Origin: Litoditis marina
Taxonomy: Eukaryota > Nematoda > Chromadorea > Rhabditida > Rhabditidae
Assembly: GCA_964036275.1 (NCBI GenBank)
Contig: OZ038433.1
Coordinates: forward strand, 36,613,336 to 36,677,335
Reading direction: 5' to 3'
Length of the DNA: 64,000 nt
Positions within the stretch are counted from its first letter, which is position 1. Every line of letters starts with the position of its first letter. The translations under genes and the position numbers were made by a program. Positions 26,401 to 38,020 of this stretch are shown here, in pieces. The notes under the pieces were generated by a model that ran no database searches, was not told where the DNA came from, and was given only the letters and a program-made list of their open reading frames with translations.

Positions 26401-27987
26401 AGTGTGAAACAAAAACACATCATATCCTCATCTCCAAGCTATCGGACTACAGGTGAGCACAAGTTAGCTAATACGAAAACGTTAGGTGGCGCAACTTTCA
26501 CGTACGCTTCACGCAAAGCACAGTCCTATCAATTACGAACAGTATATAAATGTTCAACATTATTAATTCATGTAGTACCAACCTGCTGGACAAAAATGGA
26601 ACATTTCCACCACTGCTAAATCAAACCGAGAGGATCGCAGCATTTGAATGAGAGAAGAATCGGAAATCAGGCCTAAACAAAAAGACTCTGAATTCAGCCA
26701 ACAAATCACGAGATTATAGACTGCACATAAATTTTTCCGGAACTCAGACTTCTAGATGTGTAACTTTCGCATGTTTAGAAATGCAGTGATCATGACCGTG
26801 TACGTGCTACAGATAATTATAGTTCGATGAACATGGAATTGAAAAATTGATAATAGGGTCTGAAGAGTCGTTCTAGGATGAACTCGATAATGTAGTCAAT
26901 CGTTCGATTTTGTTCGGATCATTCACTATAGAAAGTTTAAAACTCTGCAACACACACCAAAAGAGAGTATATTGACCAGATATAGTGTTGTAACCTACTT
27001 TTGCAAATCCTGTAGTTGATATTCTGCATACTTAGATAGTCGCCCAACTCAAATGTTCTGGTACTGAATACATTTCCGCGTTTGAAGTTATGTTGCGACC
27101 ATTCAGATGGATCCACGAGAGGAGATCGGAATCTGAGAAAAATTGTTTCCAATTGCACCACATTTGAATAATTACTGAGAAATACGATTCGAAACAAAGA
27201 AAAAACATTTTAAGCGTCAGTGAAAACCGGCTTTCCGACGCGACTCAAAACTGGTAAATTCGATTTTGGTAGCAGAACACAAACCCTCGATTGACTCAAC
27301 AATTTTTGAATACAGTATATTTCAAACAAGTATCATTGAGCCCAAAACGTTAGAGTAGTTGGAGTTATGAGGCAAGAGATTTATTTTGATCAAATTTTGT
27401 CCTCACCTCAAAATGTGTTCTACTTTTCTGGTTCCTGTAGATGTGACATCGGGGTCGTTTTCGATCATTAGTATTGTCTGCGAATGAGTTAATTCTTTAT
27501 AACAAACTTCACAATGCAAAACTTAGTACCGCAGAGTCATTCGTTTTGAGTACTCATTAACGCTAATTGTGCTGGTAATTGAAACATATGACTATGAAAT
27601 ATTTCGCTGGCGATGAAATATTTAATTTGGCATTGTCACAGCAAACACACTTTTGAAAAAACCTTCTCTCAAATCTTGTGCTCAAAGAAAGAATCTGCAG
27701 ACAACATTTGTACATCCTTCACCTCGCTTCATTCATGACTATTCGTACGCAAATTACCATAAATAGATGTTACTAGATAAGAGTGGATGAAGTTCTTTGT
27801 TCAGCTTCTTTGAAAATGAACTAGAGAAGGTTCAACTCACAACATTGTTTCCGTCTTCGACCAAAGTGTCCGCAATATTTCCCATGAAGTTTACGTGACT
27901 TTGACCGACAGTCAGACTCCACACGAGAATATTCAGTGCATTCACAGAGGAAATTAATAACAACAACCGGGTTAGTAGTGTGAACAT
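20418..27987 (-). CDS. UDP-glucuronosyl/UDP-glycosyltransferase, 14 exons, 524 aa
   Basis: Exons: 27987-27841, 27477-27407, 27132-27032, 26672-26583, 26180-26070, 25868-25792, 23416-23330, 23150-23097, 22924-22805, 22331-22232, 22020-21898, 21675-21569, 21327-21206 and 20682-20418. All junctions are GT-AG with continuous phase, giving 1575 nt including the stop. The protein transfers a sugar from a UDP-sugar to small lipophilic acceptors in the ER lumen (family GT1, detoxification and hormone conjugation). It has a signal peptide (about 1-17), a catalytic-type His31 in GQSHVNF, and FDLAVVE at 123-129. The UGT signature runs from WVPQVDLL (353-360) through FITHGGMNSIQEA to FADQ (393-396). A C-terminal membrane helix (about 496-513) is followed by a short basic tail. 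Length matches the family (about 530). Nothing is broken. Intron 6 (about 2.4 kb) holds an opposite-strand retrotransposon remnant. Confidence 0.95.
23466..25460 (+). mobile_element. 5'-truncated CR1-like non-LTR retrotransposon in a UGT intron
   Basis: The insertion keeps the end of a reverse-transcriptase ORF, a short 3' UTR and a tail of ATTGT repeats (about 25433-25456), a common 3'-end style of CR1-clade elements. The endonuclease and ORF1 are absent, so the copy is 5'-truncated near 23466. It lies in intron 6 of the UGT (25791-23417) in antisense orientation. That intron still has normal splice ends, so the host gene is not visibly damaged. Exact target-site duplications are not obvious to me. 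The CR1/jockey placement rests on RT motif style and the tail. Confidence 0.85.
23491..25158 (+). pseudogene. Defective reverse transcriptase of the CR1-like element
   Basis: One reading frame runs from 23491 to the stop at 25158, interrupted only by TGA at 23791-23793, where relatives typically have Trp (LPN-W-K). The intact part from 23968 is 396 codons. It shows RT motif A (KAFDSV), the SGVPQGSCLGPLLF block and the YADD box, then the thumb region and a C-terminal segment typical of CR1-like elements. The first motif-A aspartate is Asn (YLNVSKAFDSV, codon 24064-24066), which should abolish polymerisation. The nonsense codon, the catalytic change and the missing 5' half make it a dead copy. 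Confidence 0.85.
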
Positions 27988-27998
27988 CTGAAAGAGAC
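27980..27998 (-). promoter_or_regulatory. Splice acceptor at the UGT start codon
   Basis: CTCTTTCAG abuts the ATG on the minus strand. No upstream coding exon is needed because the ATG opens a good signal peptide. This favours an SL trans-splice site and fixes the start. Confidence 0.6.
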
Positions 27999-29032
27999 AC
28001 TTGATTCTGGTAATTTAAAAAAAATGGGTGGTTTTGAGGTTATTAAAAGTTCTCAAAACTAAGTGTTCAACTAGAAAAGAAATCATTAAAAATTTTCAAA
28101 GCAAATTCAGCACAAATTGTGAAAAAGCACAAGCGAAGTCAATCAAGCAAATGGTCAGATTTCACTTATTATAGATTCACTGATATTTACATACAGAAAA
28201 ACAAAAGAATATCATTGACGATTACGAGAAATGGGTACATGAGGCCTTCCTGTCGAGAGAGGTCAGCGATTTGAGTGTACTTTGGTCAGTCCCAATGTTT
28301 TCTGTCAACTTATGATGAATCGCACACCAATGAGCTATACGTCTAAGGTTCAAACTGACCTGGCTTCGTAACTAATTTAAAGTTGTGAAACTATGTGTAT
28401 GAAGCCTACACTTTTCAGATTCTTTTAGGTGCATTATAAAATTTTATTCACACATTTTCCATGAAAACTAGTTCAATAACATTCGATGCAACAACCTTTG
28501 TTTGATTTTCAATACTATAACAACATATAATAAGTATTCTTTTTTCAGAACGCTTCAATTTGCGTCTCTCAAACACAAACTTTCGCTTTTTGTGTTGTTC
28601 CTTCCGGTCAGCACACACCAATAGAAACCACGTGGAGTAGACTCATTTCAATTCACTCAAAACATTGGAGCACTTCAAAGAAGGAAAACGTGTGATTTTT
28701 GACTCACATCTTCTGAAACATTTATCTTGTTTTTAATCTCTAACATCGATCACCTCAGGTGTACCATGTATGAACGAACGTACAGCAGGTTTCGTGTAGT
28801 TCAACTCCATAAAATAAAGTTTATTCACAAATTTATCTTCCATTGTCAGTTGCAGGGGTTGTTGTCGACATTTTGATATCCACAAAAAAGTTGACCAAAT
28901 CTGAAAAATGTGTTTAGTGTCTAGTGAGTTAACTAATAAAATAAAAATTTAGTCAACTCCATCGAAACATTTTTTAATACCGAGTGGATATATGTTAATG
29001 TTCTATATAAAATTGTGACGTTTAACATGCCA
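27988..29032. other. Spacer between the UGT and the mucin-like gene
   Basis: About 1 kb, expected to hold the UGT promoter and the 3' end of the neighbouring minus-strand gene. I see no open frame with support, no RNA gene and no clear repeat. Confidence 0.5.
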
Positions 29033-31583
29033 TTAAGTTTGCGCATCTCTTTTCCGTAGTTCCTGACTGCAAAAACTATTTTTCCAACCTTTTCTGCTCC
29101 AGAAATCAGTAGTTGTTTGTGTTCCATCAATCGTTGAGGGTGTAGTTGTTTGATCCCTAGCGAGGACTGTAGCTGCTGTAAGACGGATAATAATTGCAGA
29201 ATTCATCAAAAATATCGGAATTAATACTGCGCTCAGTAGGGTTTGAGTTTCCAAGGCGATCCCTTTAACCCGCTCCGTTTGTAGGTCGATCTCGGTGCCA
29301 TTCCTTTCGAACTTTGTAAATCTTGGCAAATACCAAGTTGAAAAAAACCACTAAAGCGAAAACACTTTCCTTTTTGAATGATCAACTATATTGAACTGTT
29401 CACTAGTTCAGCTATGGTCATCTTCAATATATGTTGCATACCGTACCTGTAGCTTTAGCAGAAACGTCTGAAGCAGCACTGTTGGGTACATCCCGCAGCA
29501 CTCCGGTAGACGCGGTTGGTACCGAAGAGCTCTGTCGAAATTTCAGAGTTTAAGACACAAAGTGTTTGTTTCTCAACGTATGACAATATAGGAAACTAGA
29601 ATTTTCGAAGTAGTCTGTAAAATATGGATCTTTGTCCTCAATCATCTTCTTTTGTTTTGTTTTTACAGTGCCGTACTGAGCTGGGAAGATTGCACAACAA
29701 TCATGTTTTGAAGGTTTACTACCTCTAATCATTTTGTTATACTCTGAAACAACTTTTCCACTCAAACAGCGCAACCATTCCGATTATTTAGAAATAGTGA
29801 TTTGATTGCTTTGGGTTGATCACTCTCAAACGCTCACTTTTTGCGCGGCTGTCGTAGATACCGATGAATCGCTCGAAGAAGATCCAAATGCCGTGGTTGA
29901 AGTTGCTCCAACACCAGGTGAGACCTAGAATTATACTAAACCACGACTACACACACTTTAGGGAACAAATAGGACTGCATTGACGCTATGAACCAACATG
30001 ATCATTGAACTACAATTTTGATTGCGTATTTCGTTGATCTATACACCCCTTGTTTTCATAATGTTATATTGAGCTGGGAAAATCGCAGAACAATCAGGTT
30101 GTAAAGGTTTACTACCTTGTATCATTCCGTTTGCTGAAGGTGTTTTGAATGTGTTTCAATTTTATAAATCGTTTTTTCTATTGTATTGTAAATTTTTAAG
30201 CGCCATTAAAACAATTGTCGTGATTCGTTTTCTTCGAAATTTTCTCACATTTGTAGGTGTGGAGTCCCTCAGCAGCATCGGGGAGATGGTTCCATTTACA
30301 ACTGACGACAAATTAATTGACTTAACAGTTGCTAGATTCTGAAATTGATACTCTACTACATGATTAGTAGTACTTCTCCGTGTTGTGATGTACGAACGTG
30401 GTTTCTATCTCACAATGTTTTGAGGAAGATTTGTACTTACGAAAACTTACTTACAGCGGTGTTGCTGAACATTCATTCACATGCGTAACTCAAGCCTACT
30501 CCGTGTTAGGTATTATAAACTAGACCTTTTACTTGCAATGGTTTTGTTTTCTACATGGAAAGCTGAGATTTTTTATCATGCAACACGTGTAGACCGACTC
30601 AAAACCGAATGCGGTTCGCACATTCCCTACCTAACTAGTGGCTCTTGCCACAAAATGTGGTAGGTTCTTTCTGTCTACCTTCAAAACTTTTTTTAGCCGT
30701 TTATTTTTTTGGGATTTGGCACTAACTTTAGCACACTAGTGAAAACACCCTCACCGCTTCCGACACAGTGTCGTTCAATATCACTGGTGGTAGTGTACCG
30801 TTTTCGGGAATCACGATTGGGCTGGGTGTGATCACATTGAAGATTGGTTCCGGCTGAAAAAGAAATTTACCTACTGATTGTAACCTTCGTGTGGAATGGA
30901 ACGAAACATCGCGAGTCTTGATTCCATGCTTCTCACAACTACGAAAATGATACACGAAATGGGTACTTCTGCGTGTTGTGATTTTAGTTCGTACCGTGGG
31001 TTGGGTCTGGTCACGTGCTACGGCTGTACTGCTTAGTCCTTTCAGGTATGCGGGCAGCGCCGAGTTGATTGCTCCCTTCAATGAAGTTGCCATTGCCGCA
31101 GGAACACCGGACACTGTAAACATCGGAGTAACTTGAGACCATTACTCGAACTGCGCCGCTCTTTTTGTCTTTAGTGTTGAAAACTGCACAAATACAAGAC
31201 AGACTGATTGAATTGTGGAACTGCGAAATAGCCGAACAGAGAGTTAATCAGCGCACATTTTGTCAATAGCATTAAACTTATACAGGCGATCAAGCAAGTT
31301 CAAATAAATTTTATCCATGAAGATAGTGGAATGCAGAAGTACAGAATTATTGAAGGGCAGTCGAATCGAATCATCAATTGAGCATCAACAAAGTATTTTA
31401 CTGACTTTCATTTTGAAATTTCAGTTTGAGCAGAGTATGCAGTTCAAACTCACGTGTATCAATACTCTCCATGTTGTGAAGGGATTCTCCGTCATAAATG
31501 AGGCTGATGTTATGAAGATATTCAACGTTTTGCAAAGGGAGACTGCTCACCGTCGCAAAGAGGCAGACCAAGTTGAACAACAT
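29033..31583 (-). CDS. Ser/Thr-rich secreted or membrane protein, 7 exons, about 297 aa
   Basis: Exons: 31583-31454, 31113-30995, 30853-30755, 30338-30249, 29924-29838, 29531-29442 and 29311-29033. Joins keep the frame. The protein starts with a signal peptide (MLFNLVCLFATVSS). It continues with several N-glycosylation sequons (NIS, NGT, NDT, NLS) and a low-complexity Ser/Thr/Ala segment (around FGSSSSDSSVSTTAAQK). A hydrophobic stretch (LLSAVLIPIFLMNSAIII) then precedes a Thr-rich tail. This architecture suggests a mucin-like cell-surface or secreted protein; I recognise no domain. A short motif occurs twice (VARDQT and LARDQT), and intron segments are also repeated, so the gene probably grew by internal duplication. 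The last two exons are uncertain: donor 29447 with acceptor 29262 also keeps frame and gives a shorter product. Confidence 0.6.
29678..30131. repeat. Duplicated intron segment in the mucin-like gene
   Basis: The segment 29678-29738 recurs at 30071-30131 in direct orientation. Both begin GAGCTGGGAA and share GGTTTACTACCT; I estimate roughly 80% identity over 61 nt. The copies lie in two adjacent introns around the exon 29924-29838. A second short pair (GTACTTCT[C/G]CGTGTTGTGAT near 30370 and 30963) lies in two other introns. Both support growth of this gene by exon-intron duplication. Confidence 0.55.
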
Positions 31584-31596
31584 TCTGAAAAAAATC
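31574..31596 (-). promoter_or_regulatory. Splice acceptor 1 nt before the start codon of the mucin-like gene
   Basis: TTTTTTTCAG followed by one A precedes the ATG on the minus strand. This is the strongest pyrimidine-rich acceptor of the window and has no coding exon upstream. A trans-splice site is the simplest reading. Confidence 0.6.
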
Positions 31597-32903
31597 AGGC
31601 TATTATGATTTTGTATCAAACTGCGTGTATCCTGTATTGCAATGAGCAATTAAAGGAGAAATTCATAACAATAGGAATCATGCCTTGAAGGGTCCATAAT
31701 GTGCAATGTAAGTAATTTTTGAAAGATTATAAAAGTCATTTATTCTGTTTCGAGATGAAAGTTAAACACGTTACATACAGAAAGTGCAGAAAACCACTTT
31801 TTTTCGGAGCAAATTAGAAGCCAACAGAATTTGAGTTACTGTAATGTAGATCTCTCGCTGCTTTGCTCTTTCCGTGATATCTACAAATCCTCCGTCACAG
31901 CTTTGATGGTGGTAATTTTGCAAATGTTTTGATAATGGTTTTGTAGATTTAAAATTTTGTACGAAGGTGAACTCGGCGGTGTATGTACGTGCGCGTGGTC
32001 GCGCCGCATTTTTGAGAACACGGAGCAAGACAAACACAGGAGGTTGACACCTAGATGAATGATTGTGATTTTATAATGTTAACAACATCGACTAATCAGC
32101 TCACACCTCCAAATTAGAGAGGAACGGTCCCTTCAAGCGACTTGTTTTGTGAATGGTTTGTTTATTTGAATAGATAGGCTTGAACTGAATTACGTCTCAC
32201 GAGAGTTACCTCTGTAGTAGAACATACAAATGGATGGATCAACAAATTGACCAATTAGGGGAAAAGCACGCTTTTTCTGTCACTAAATATCACGACCAAT
32301 CTGAAGGAACTTTTCCAAATTGTCTGGTAGTCAAGAGTTAATCCCTTGACGAGATCTAGTTCTGCAAACATGGTTTATACGTTCACTTTTCAATTGGATG
32401 TCACGCTCTGAGGAACACCTTAATTCGATAATAATTGTTCTCACTAAAATGGTCTCAAAGGGAATTTCGATAATCAACGCATGAATACGTATTGAGTGGG
32501 CTAGATTAGAGTGGAACTCGAACTATGATTCATTCGAACTCCAAAAAAAGAAGTTGTTGAACTTTAGTTTGATAGAACAGTGTACTAAGTTGTATAGTTC
32601 GTTTCATTCGCACTTATACTTAATTGAATCGTGCCGTGATTTTCGGAAACCATTTCTTACATTAAACATGAAAATACCAAAACGAAATGATCTCATTCCA
32701 TGGTGTATAAAACTGAACAACAGCTTAGAGAAATTTGCTGCTATTGGAGAAACCCCAAATGTTTTGGCACATTGCCAAATCTGGAACGTCATTGGCACAC
32801 TACCAAGTTCTTAGAAAATGGCAAAAAGACTAGGTGTCGAATAACAGGTAGTAGTGGCGAGTTCTACAACTGAACTCGTTTTATACTGTACATGTTTACT
32901 CAG

Positions 32904-33005
32904 AACTGTGACGCAGGATGGAAAGTCAATGGCAGACCAATCACTAAGCAAATCGTAGGAACCTTCGGAGAATGGCAAACTGATGTTTCAAGGACTTCCT
33001 TCTAA
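32904..33005 (+). CDS. Possible terminal exon of an unrecognised gene
   Basis: After the acceptor TTTACTCAG a 33-codon frame runs to TAA. It reads like extracellular protein (CDAGWKVNGRPITKQIVGTF, then GEW) and uses more balanced codons than its flanks. The C-x3-W-x-V-N-G pattern resembles small disulfide-rich extracellular modules, but I cannot assign one. I found no convincing upstream exon, so it may be a surviving exon of a dead gene or chance. Confidence 0.25.
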   Translation, partial: NCDAGWKVNGRPITKQIVGTFGEWQTDVSRTSF

Positions 33006-34069
33006 AAATCGCCGGATGGTTTACAATCTGATCTTCAAACTTCTACGGGTAAACACTACCGGCCGGAAGAAAAGTACACGTCACGCGGATGCTAACTATT
33101 GTGTTGCTACTAGTAGAGCTCGCAGGAGTATCAGGGTTGTACTTTAATTTTGATTGGTTCACTACATTTAAAGGTCCGGATCTTAGTGACAATTGAAACT
33201 ACAACTCCAATGTAGTCACACTCTCAATTACCCAAACTCCTTGTTTTACCATTAAAAATTGCCATGCAAGAAATGTGAAGAAAGTTAAGTTACTTATTAA
33301 GGGTAACTTATCATTGAGCTCTCGTTTTAGTCTGTGTTTCACAAAGCGTCATCGAAATGGGTGCAATTGGACTCAATTGTCTGGTGAATTGTTAAACTCA
33401 TTTCCGACAGCTGCAGTTCATTTTTGGTATGTGAACCAGACACGTAATTTAATATGTCCATAACCTTTTACGTATTAATTCACTATCAGAAGATTGTACT
33501 CAAGTGCAAGAAGTGAGTAACTCGCCCAGGTCGGACGACAAGTGAGATAGTGACGCGCTTCAAGTTACGTTAATCTAATGTACGCAAAACGTGTGATCTT
33601 GAAGATCGGTTGTTCAGAAGTTACGTGACTATTCCACATCAATGTAGGTTCCTCTAGTCTGTAGTCCTGGCACGGATCATATTACATCAAGATACACACG
33701 TGGACCTGTGAATCACCAGAGTTGTTCTTCAATTCAAATAACTGACGCGGAATCGGACGAAGGATCTCTGTGTATTTGTTGGAATGACGAATTACTTGGA
33801 AAGCTAGAGTTACTCACGTAGATACCGATGCTGGGTATATTGAAAATGGTACAAAATTCAGGATCACATTCCATCGGATGTAATCAGGAACGTATTAATT
33901 CGAGTTTTCAAAAATTGCTGGTGTAGCTGGAAATTTATTATCCTGCCAAAGGAATAATTCAGAACATCATTTTTTAGGCCCCAAAGCTCATAAGGTATCT
34001 CACATTGAAGTACTCAGTAATGTGCTCCGGTTATTATTTTTCTGTCAGTAACTATATATTTCATACTCT

Positions 34070-34086
34070 GGGGGGGGGGGGGGGGG
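34070..34086. repeat. G-tract of 17
   Basis: Uninterrupted run of 17 G. Long G-tracts are a known feature of Caenorhabditis genomes and can form G-quadruplexes. It lies 560 bp upstream of receptor 1. Confidence 0.9.
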
Positions 34087-34643
34087 CACGACGGGGAGAG
34101 AACAAACCTGGCAAAAATTGAAAAAAAGAGAAGACTTTAAAAAAAAGTTATATATTGTCTCTCTACCTCGAAAGGTCGAACAGGAAGCAAGAATCAAGCT
34201 GAACTCAGGTGCAATTTTCTCATTGAGTTACAATCGCATTTAAATTATTAATCTGCACTTCTTCTTGGTAATACGTGTTTCGTCTTACTCTATAGACAGG
34301 TCCGTAGAGACAAAAAATCGCTAATCGAGTCAAATCGCATGACTACTTAACACAGTTCTCTCAGAGACCGGAGACATTATTGTCCCGTCTATCTTGGTGT
34401 GGTTAGAAGGTATGACACACTTGAATCTTTCAACTTATTAGTGACCTTCAATTAGAAAACTCGGTCAGTTTCATTTTAGCTACATTTCTGTTTTCGTGCG
34501 TCACTATCGGAACTGAAACTGATAGTCAGTTACCATTACCATGAATACATAACAATTGAGAAACCCTTGCCCATGACATATTCAACAGCTGTTTTCACAG
34601 AATAACAATTTTCCTTCATTTTTCTGATCACAAAATTTGTAGA

Positions 34644-37600
34644 ATGCCGCTGGATTCGCCGAAATTTCTGATCACCACCACCTATGGCGTTCTCTCGATG
34701 ATAGCTTATGGAGTCACCACAGTTGTTTTGTTGAAGAATCGCAAAGAATTCAAAGGATCCTTCTTCATTTTGTACATGGTATCGTCATTTATCGTGAGTT
34801 TTTCCGAGGATTGCTACGAACATGAGCAAATTTAGTAAAAACGTCGAGCAATAAGTTTCATTGTGTTTCAAACCTAATAACAGTATCATGTTGCTATTTT
34901 CTTTGCATGAGATTTGCATTCATTTAGGTCATCTCAATTATTGGCAAACTTTCTGACCAAAAGACGAAATCTACACAAATGCATAAAACGAACCATAAAA
35001 CGAACGGTTTCCCTTCTGTAAATGAAAAACCGGAATTCACGAAAAGAAAGACATACTGTCAATGTTTTTTTTCCAGAATGTACTCACCTATCTGAACTCG
35101 ATGATCACACTGAGACTGCCGCAAGCCACATGCAAAAACTGTGCCCTGGCCCCGTTCTTCGAACAAAAACACTTTTTTGGTCTGGAAGTGTTCCACACTA
35201 ATCACTTCCATTGTGCCTATCTACAGTATATCATGATTTTTCTCACTTCACTAAATCGATGTAGTCTGATTTTCTACCCTGCCAGTTACGAGAAGGTATA
35301 GTCGACACCATTTCAACTGAAGGCCCTAACATACTACGGGCGGCTGCGTGCGTCTGCGGCTGAGTGGTGGTTTTGACGCGCCGCCCCGCAGACGCCCGTA
35401 GACGCTCGCAAACGCCCTCTGAATGAAGTATGTACGCGCGTTTGCGTCTGGCTGCGGCTGGCTGCGGTGCGGCTATCTTTTTGGGAACTGTGGAGAACTC
35501 ACACTGATAATTAATAGTACTAAGTGTTTCAATATGCTCTTTGAAAAACCCGTTTAATTATGATCGTCAAGCTCCCTTTTCTCTTAAACTATTAACAATG
35601 GGAAGATCAGAATTATCATGACTACTCTTCGGAATGTTTTTTTCTCTCTTTTCCCACCACATTTCACACTTCTTGCTTTCAAAAGGTTTTCGATTCGGAA
35701 AGAGATGAAACGTTCAAATCATAATAAAAAATATGTAGTATGTTAGGGCCTTGAGACTCCTCGTAGTATGTTAGGGCCTTGAGACTCCTACAGTACGGAT
35801 TCAAGGTTCCCAATAACTGTTTACCGATGCGAAATTAATGTATTTCGGAAACATTTCGGTACACTCTTTGCAATATGGTAACAGAATCATTTGTCAGGAT
35901 CGTTTACCTCCCCCCCCCCTCCTTTCCGACCATCAATGAAGTAATTTGAACGTATTGAACGTTTTATATTCCTACTGTAGGAGTCCCAGTGGGAATAAAA
36001 GAAATTACACGTGGCGCTACCGAACATTTCATCAACAGAGACTGTGAACGACGGACTCGATCACACAGTAGAGAGGGGGGGGGGGGGGGGGGGGGGGGGT
36101 GGACTATCGTTGCCTTTTTTACCATTACTTTTTTTGTGTGTAGATCGATAATATATAGATAAGCTGTTGCATCGTTCTCAATTTTGCAAACTAGCTTTTA
36201 TGGGATCGTTTTTGATTAATCTGTCGAAAGTTGTCGACCTAACTGAAACTTGAAACTGAAACGAAACTGGTTTCACATCATTAGCAGTTAGCACAACAAG
36301 TATGGCAGTTCACGGTATTGCGGTCAGTGTTCTTACATTTTCCACCGTTTCAACCACAAATTGATTCAGATGTGGACGGGTAAAATAATAGCGATTTTGG
36401 TACTGGCCACATTTCTTCTCCCCTTATTTGCTACGGGTGGTATTACTGTCAGTGACTCTCAGTATATCTACATGGAAGATCTGGACGGTTTTATTATTAG
36501 CACATCCGCGGTGAGGATGCTACATTATTCAAAAACGGTTTCAATAAAAATATGATTAGTTATATCCTAGTATAAAAGGCATCTGTATTATTCTCAACTT
36601 ATTGTCGCCGGTTCATCTCACATATGAATTTTCATAAAGGTTAGAAAAATTCTTTGCAACCCAAATACCAGACACATTTTTCTCTTTCTATTTTTCTTGC
36701 ACATAATGATTTACAACTGAGGTTTTGCGCTTCAATGAGAATCGAACCAGTAATACAGAGAAAAAAAGTTATAATCGTTTGATACAGAGTCTATCTTATC
36801 TCTACAACTGTCTGATCCCGTTCATGGTTATAGCCACCATACTATCGACTGTAGTGAACACTCTCGCCCTGTGTAGACTGACAGTGGTGATTTTTTTCAT
36901 TTTTCGTTTCAATGAATTCAAATGCAATAGAAAAAAGATCAACCGAACACATGACATTTTGCTCGGCGGACGCTAGCTGCGGAAGAGTTTTCCAATGACC
37001 TTTGCAGTCCTCAACAGAATACTTAGTGAACTACCACAACATTCATTGAAACTACGTTGAGTACAATTAAGCACAGCGACCATCAAAATCGCCGCATTTC
37101 CTATGCGGTAGCAATCTGGCTGAGCTCCGGCTACTCTCTCACAAAAAAGAGAACATTCGTGTGGCATAACATGACAAAACGAGTTTCATACAGCTCTTGT
37201 ATAAGCGTATAGGCTATTCATTCTAATTTAATTTCCGGAAACTCTCTCTCTCTCTCTCTCGTACTGTATTGTATCAGCTGGAAACAAAGTTAGAAATTCC
37301 AGTTTGCCGCTAAGAGCACTCAACAGCGGACCCGGAAAGGAGAGATAAACTTGCTGTGGATGACCTTTGCTCACTTCTCCTTCCAATTCCTGGCTACTGC
37401 CGATACTGTGAGTTACTCATCATCAACTTTTCTAGTATACGACATCAAGTTTTGTTCATTGCGACTGAAACTATGTAACAACACTCATTTCGACCAATAA
37501 AACATAACAAACGCGACTTCTGTGCAGATATACTCTGAGAGTCACTCTATGGGTGGTGTTCTACTGAACATTGAGTTACTAGCACGACTAGCATAATACA

Positions 37601-37932
37601 CGTTCATATCTGGAAAACAACTGTTTTTGAAACTCTCCTTTGCTTCTGTTAAGTTTTGAACACGTTTTGATTTTCAGTTTTCTTTTAGTTGCAAAATTAT
37701 ATATCGACATTACAAAATTCAGGTGATGTTGCGTATGGGCAGAGCTGACATTCTGGGTCCTCTTCTGACATATGGCCAACTGCTTCTACCGTTTGTCAGC
37801 GACGGCCTCACTCTTTTCTCGCCCTTCCTTTTAATAATATTCAGTTCTAAACTAAGAAAACTTTTGTATTCTCAACCTACGACTTACCAGAAAACTGTTC
37901 TCGTCTCTATTTTGAGAGCAAAAACTACCTGA
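34644..37932 (+). CDS. Chemoreceptor 1, Srg/Srv-like 7TM protein, 307 aa
   Basis: Exons: 34644-34793, 35077-35295, 36370-36510, 36788-36886, 37303-37407 and 37723-37932. All introns are GT-AG and phase 0. The protein has seven hydrophobic segments (about 8-30, 41-60, 94-112, 128-146, 177-200, 219-238 and 252-278). TM3 ends with NRCSLIFYPASYEK, then MW across the exon join, close to the NR-x5-P-x2-Y-x-(I/M)W pattern of nematode Srg-superfamily receptors. TM7 ends SDGLTLFSPFLLIIFSSKLR, also typical. Such receptors sit in sensory-neuron cilia and couple to G proteins; the ligand is unknown. It is the most divergent of the three paralogues. An acceptor (TTTGTAG) lies one base before the ATG. The stop codon TGA overlaps an AATAAA poly(A) signal (37932-37937). 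Confidence 0.88.
35321..35775. mobile_element. TIR element in intron 2 of receptor 1
   Basis: AAGGCCCTAACATACTAC at 35321-35338 is perfectly inverted at 35732-35749. The right end is followed by a second direct copy of about 27 bp starting GTAGTATGTTAGGGCC (about 35759-35785). TGA flanks both sides and could be a 3-bp target duplication. The left 130 bp are strikingly G+C-rich for this genome and hold inverted words built on CGTCTGCGG. I see no transposase. This looks like a non-autonomous DNA transposon of unassigned superfamily. Confidence 0.6.
36075..36099. repeat. G-tract of 25
   Basis: An uninterrupted 25-G run inside intron 2 of receptor 1. A 10-C run lies at 35910-35919 in the same intron. 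Length this extreme is prone to replication slippage and sequencing error. Confidence 0.9.
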
Positions 37933-37937
37933 ATAAA
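37932..37937 (+). terminator. Poly(A) signal overlapping the stop codon of receptor 1
   Basis: AATAAA begins on the last base of the TGA stop (TGAATAAA). If used, the 3' UTR would be only about 15-25 nt. Confidence 0.5.
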
Positions 37938-37942
37938 GGGTA

Positions 37943-38020
37943 ACCAGGCGCCGTAGCAAAGCCTCCTAAAAAGGTCAGCTCCAAGCTGAACTATCTGCAT
38001 ACTTCGTTACGGTGCCAGGT
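37943..38020. repeat. Foldable sequence just after receptor 1
   Basis: Arms 37943-37961 and 38002-38020 are reverse complements at 15 of 19 positions. A perfect 6-bp hairpin with a 3-nt loop (37975-37989) sits inside. It lacks Pol III boxes. It could be a small MITE or a structured RNA segment. Confidence 0.4.

Larger units (their letters stand above)
31584..34643. other. Mostly empty spacer before the receptor cluster
   Basis: About 3 kb without a confident gene. A plausible terminal exon at 32904-33005 is listed separately. A 17-G run lies at 34070-34086. Other frames are short and AT-rich. Confidence 0.5.

Noticed and set aside
20418..27987. UGT as a pseudogene because of the retrotransposon
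   Set aside because: All 14 exons join in frame with intact catalytic and membrane segments, and the insertion is confined to an intron.
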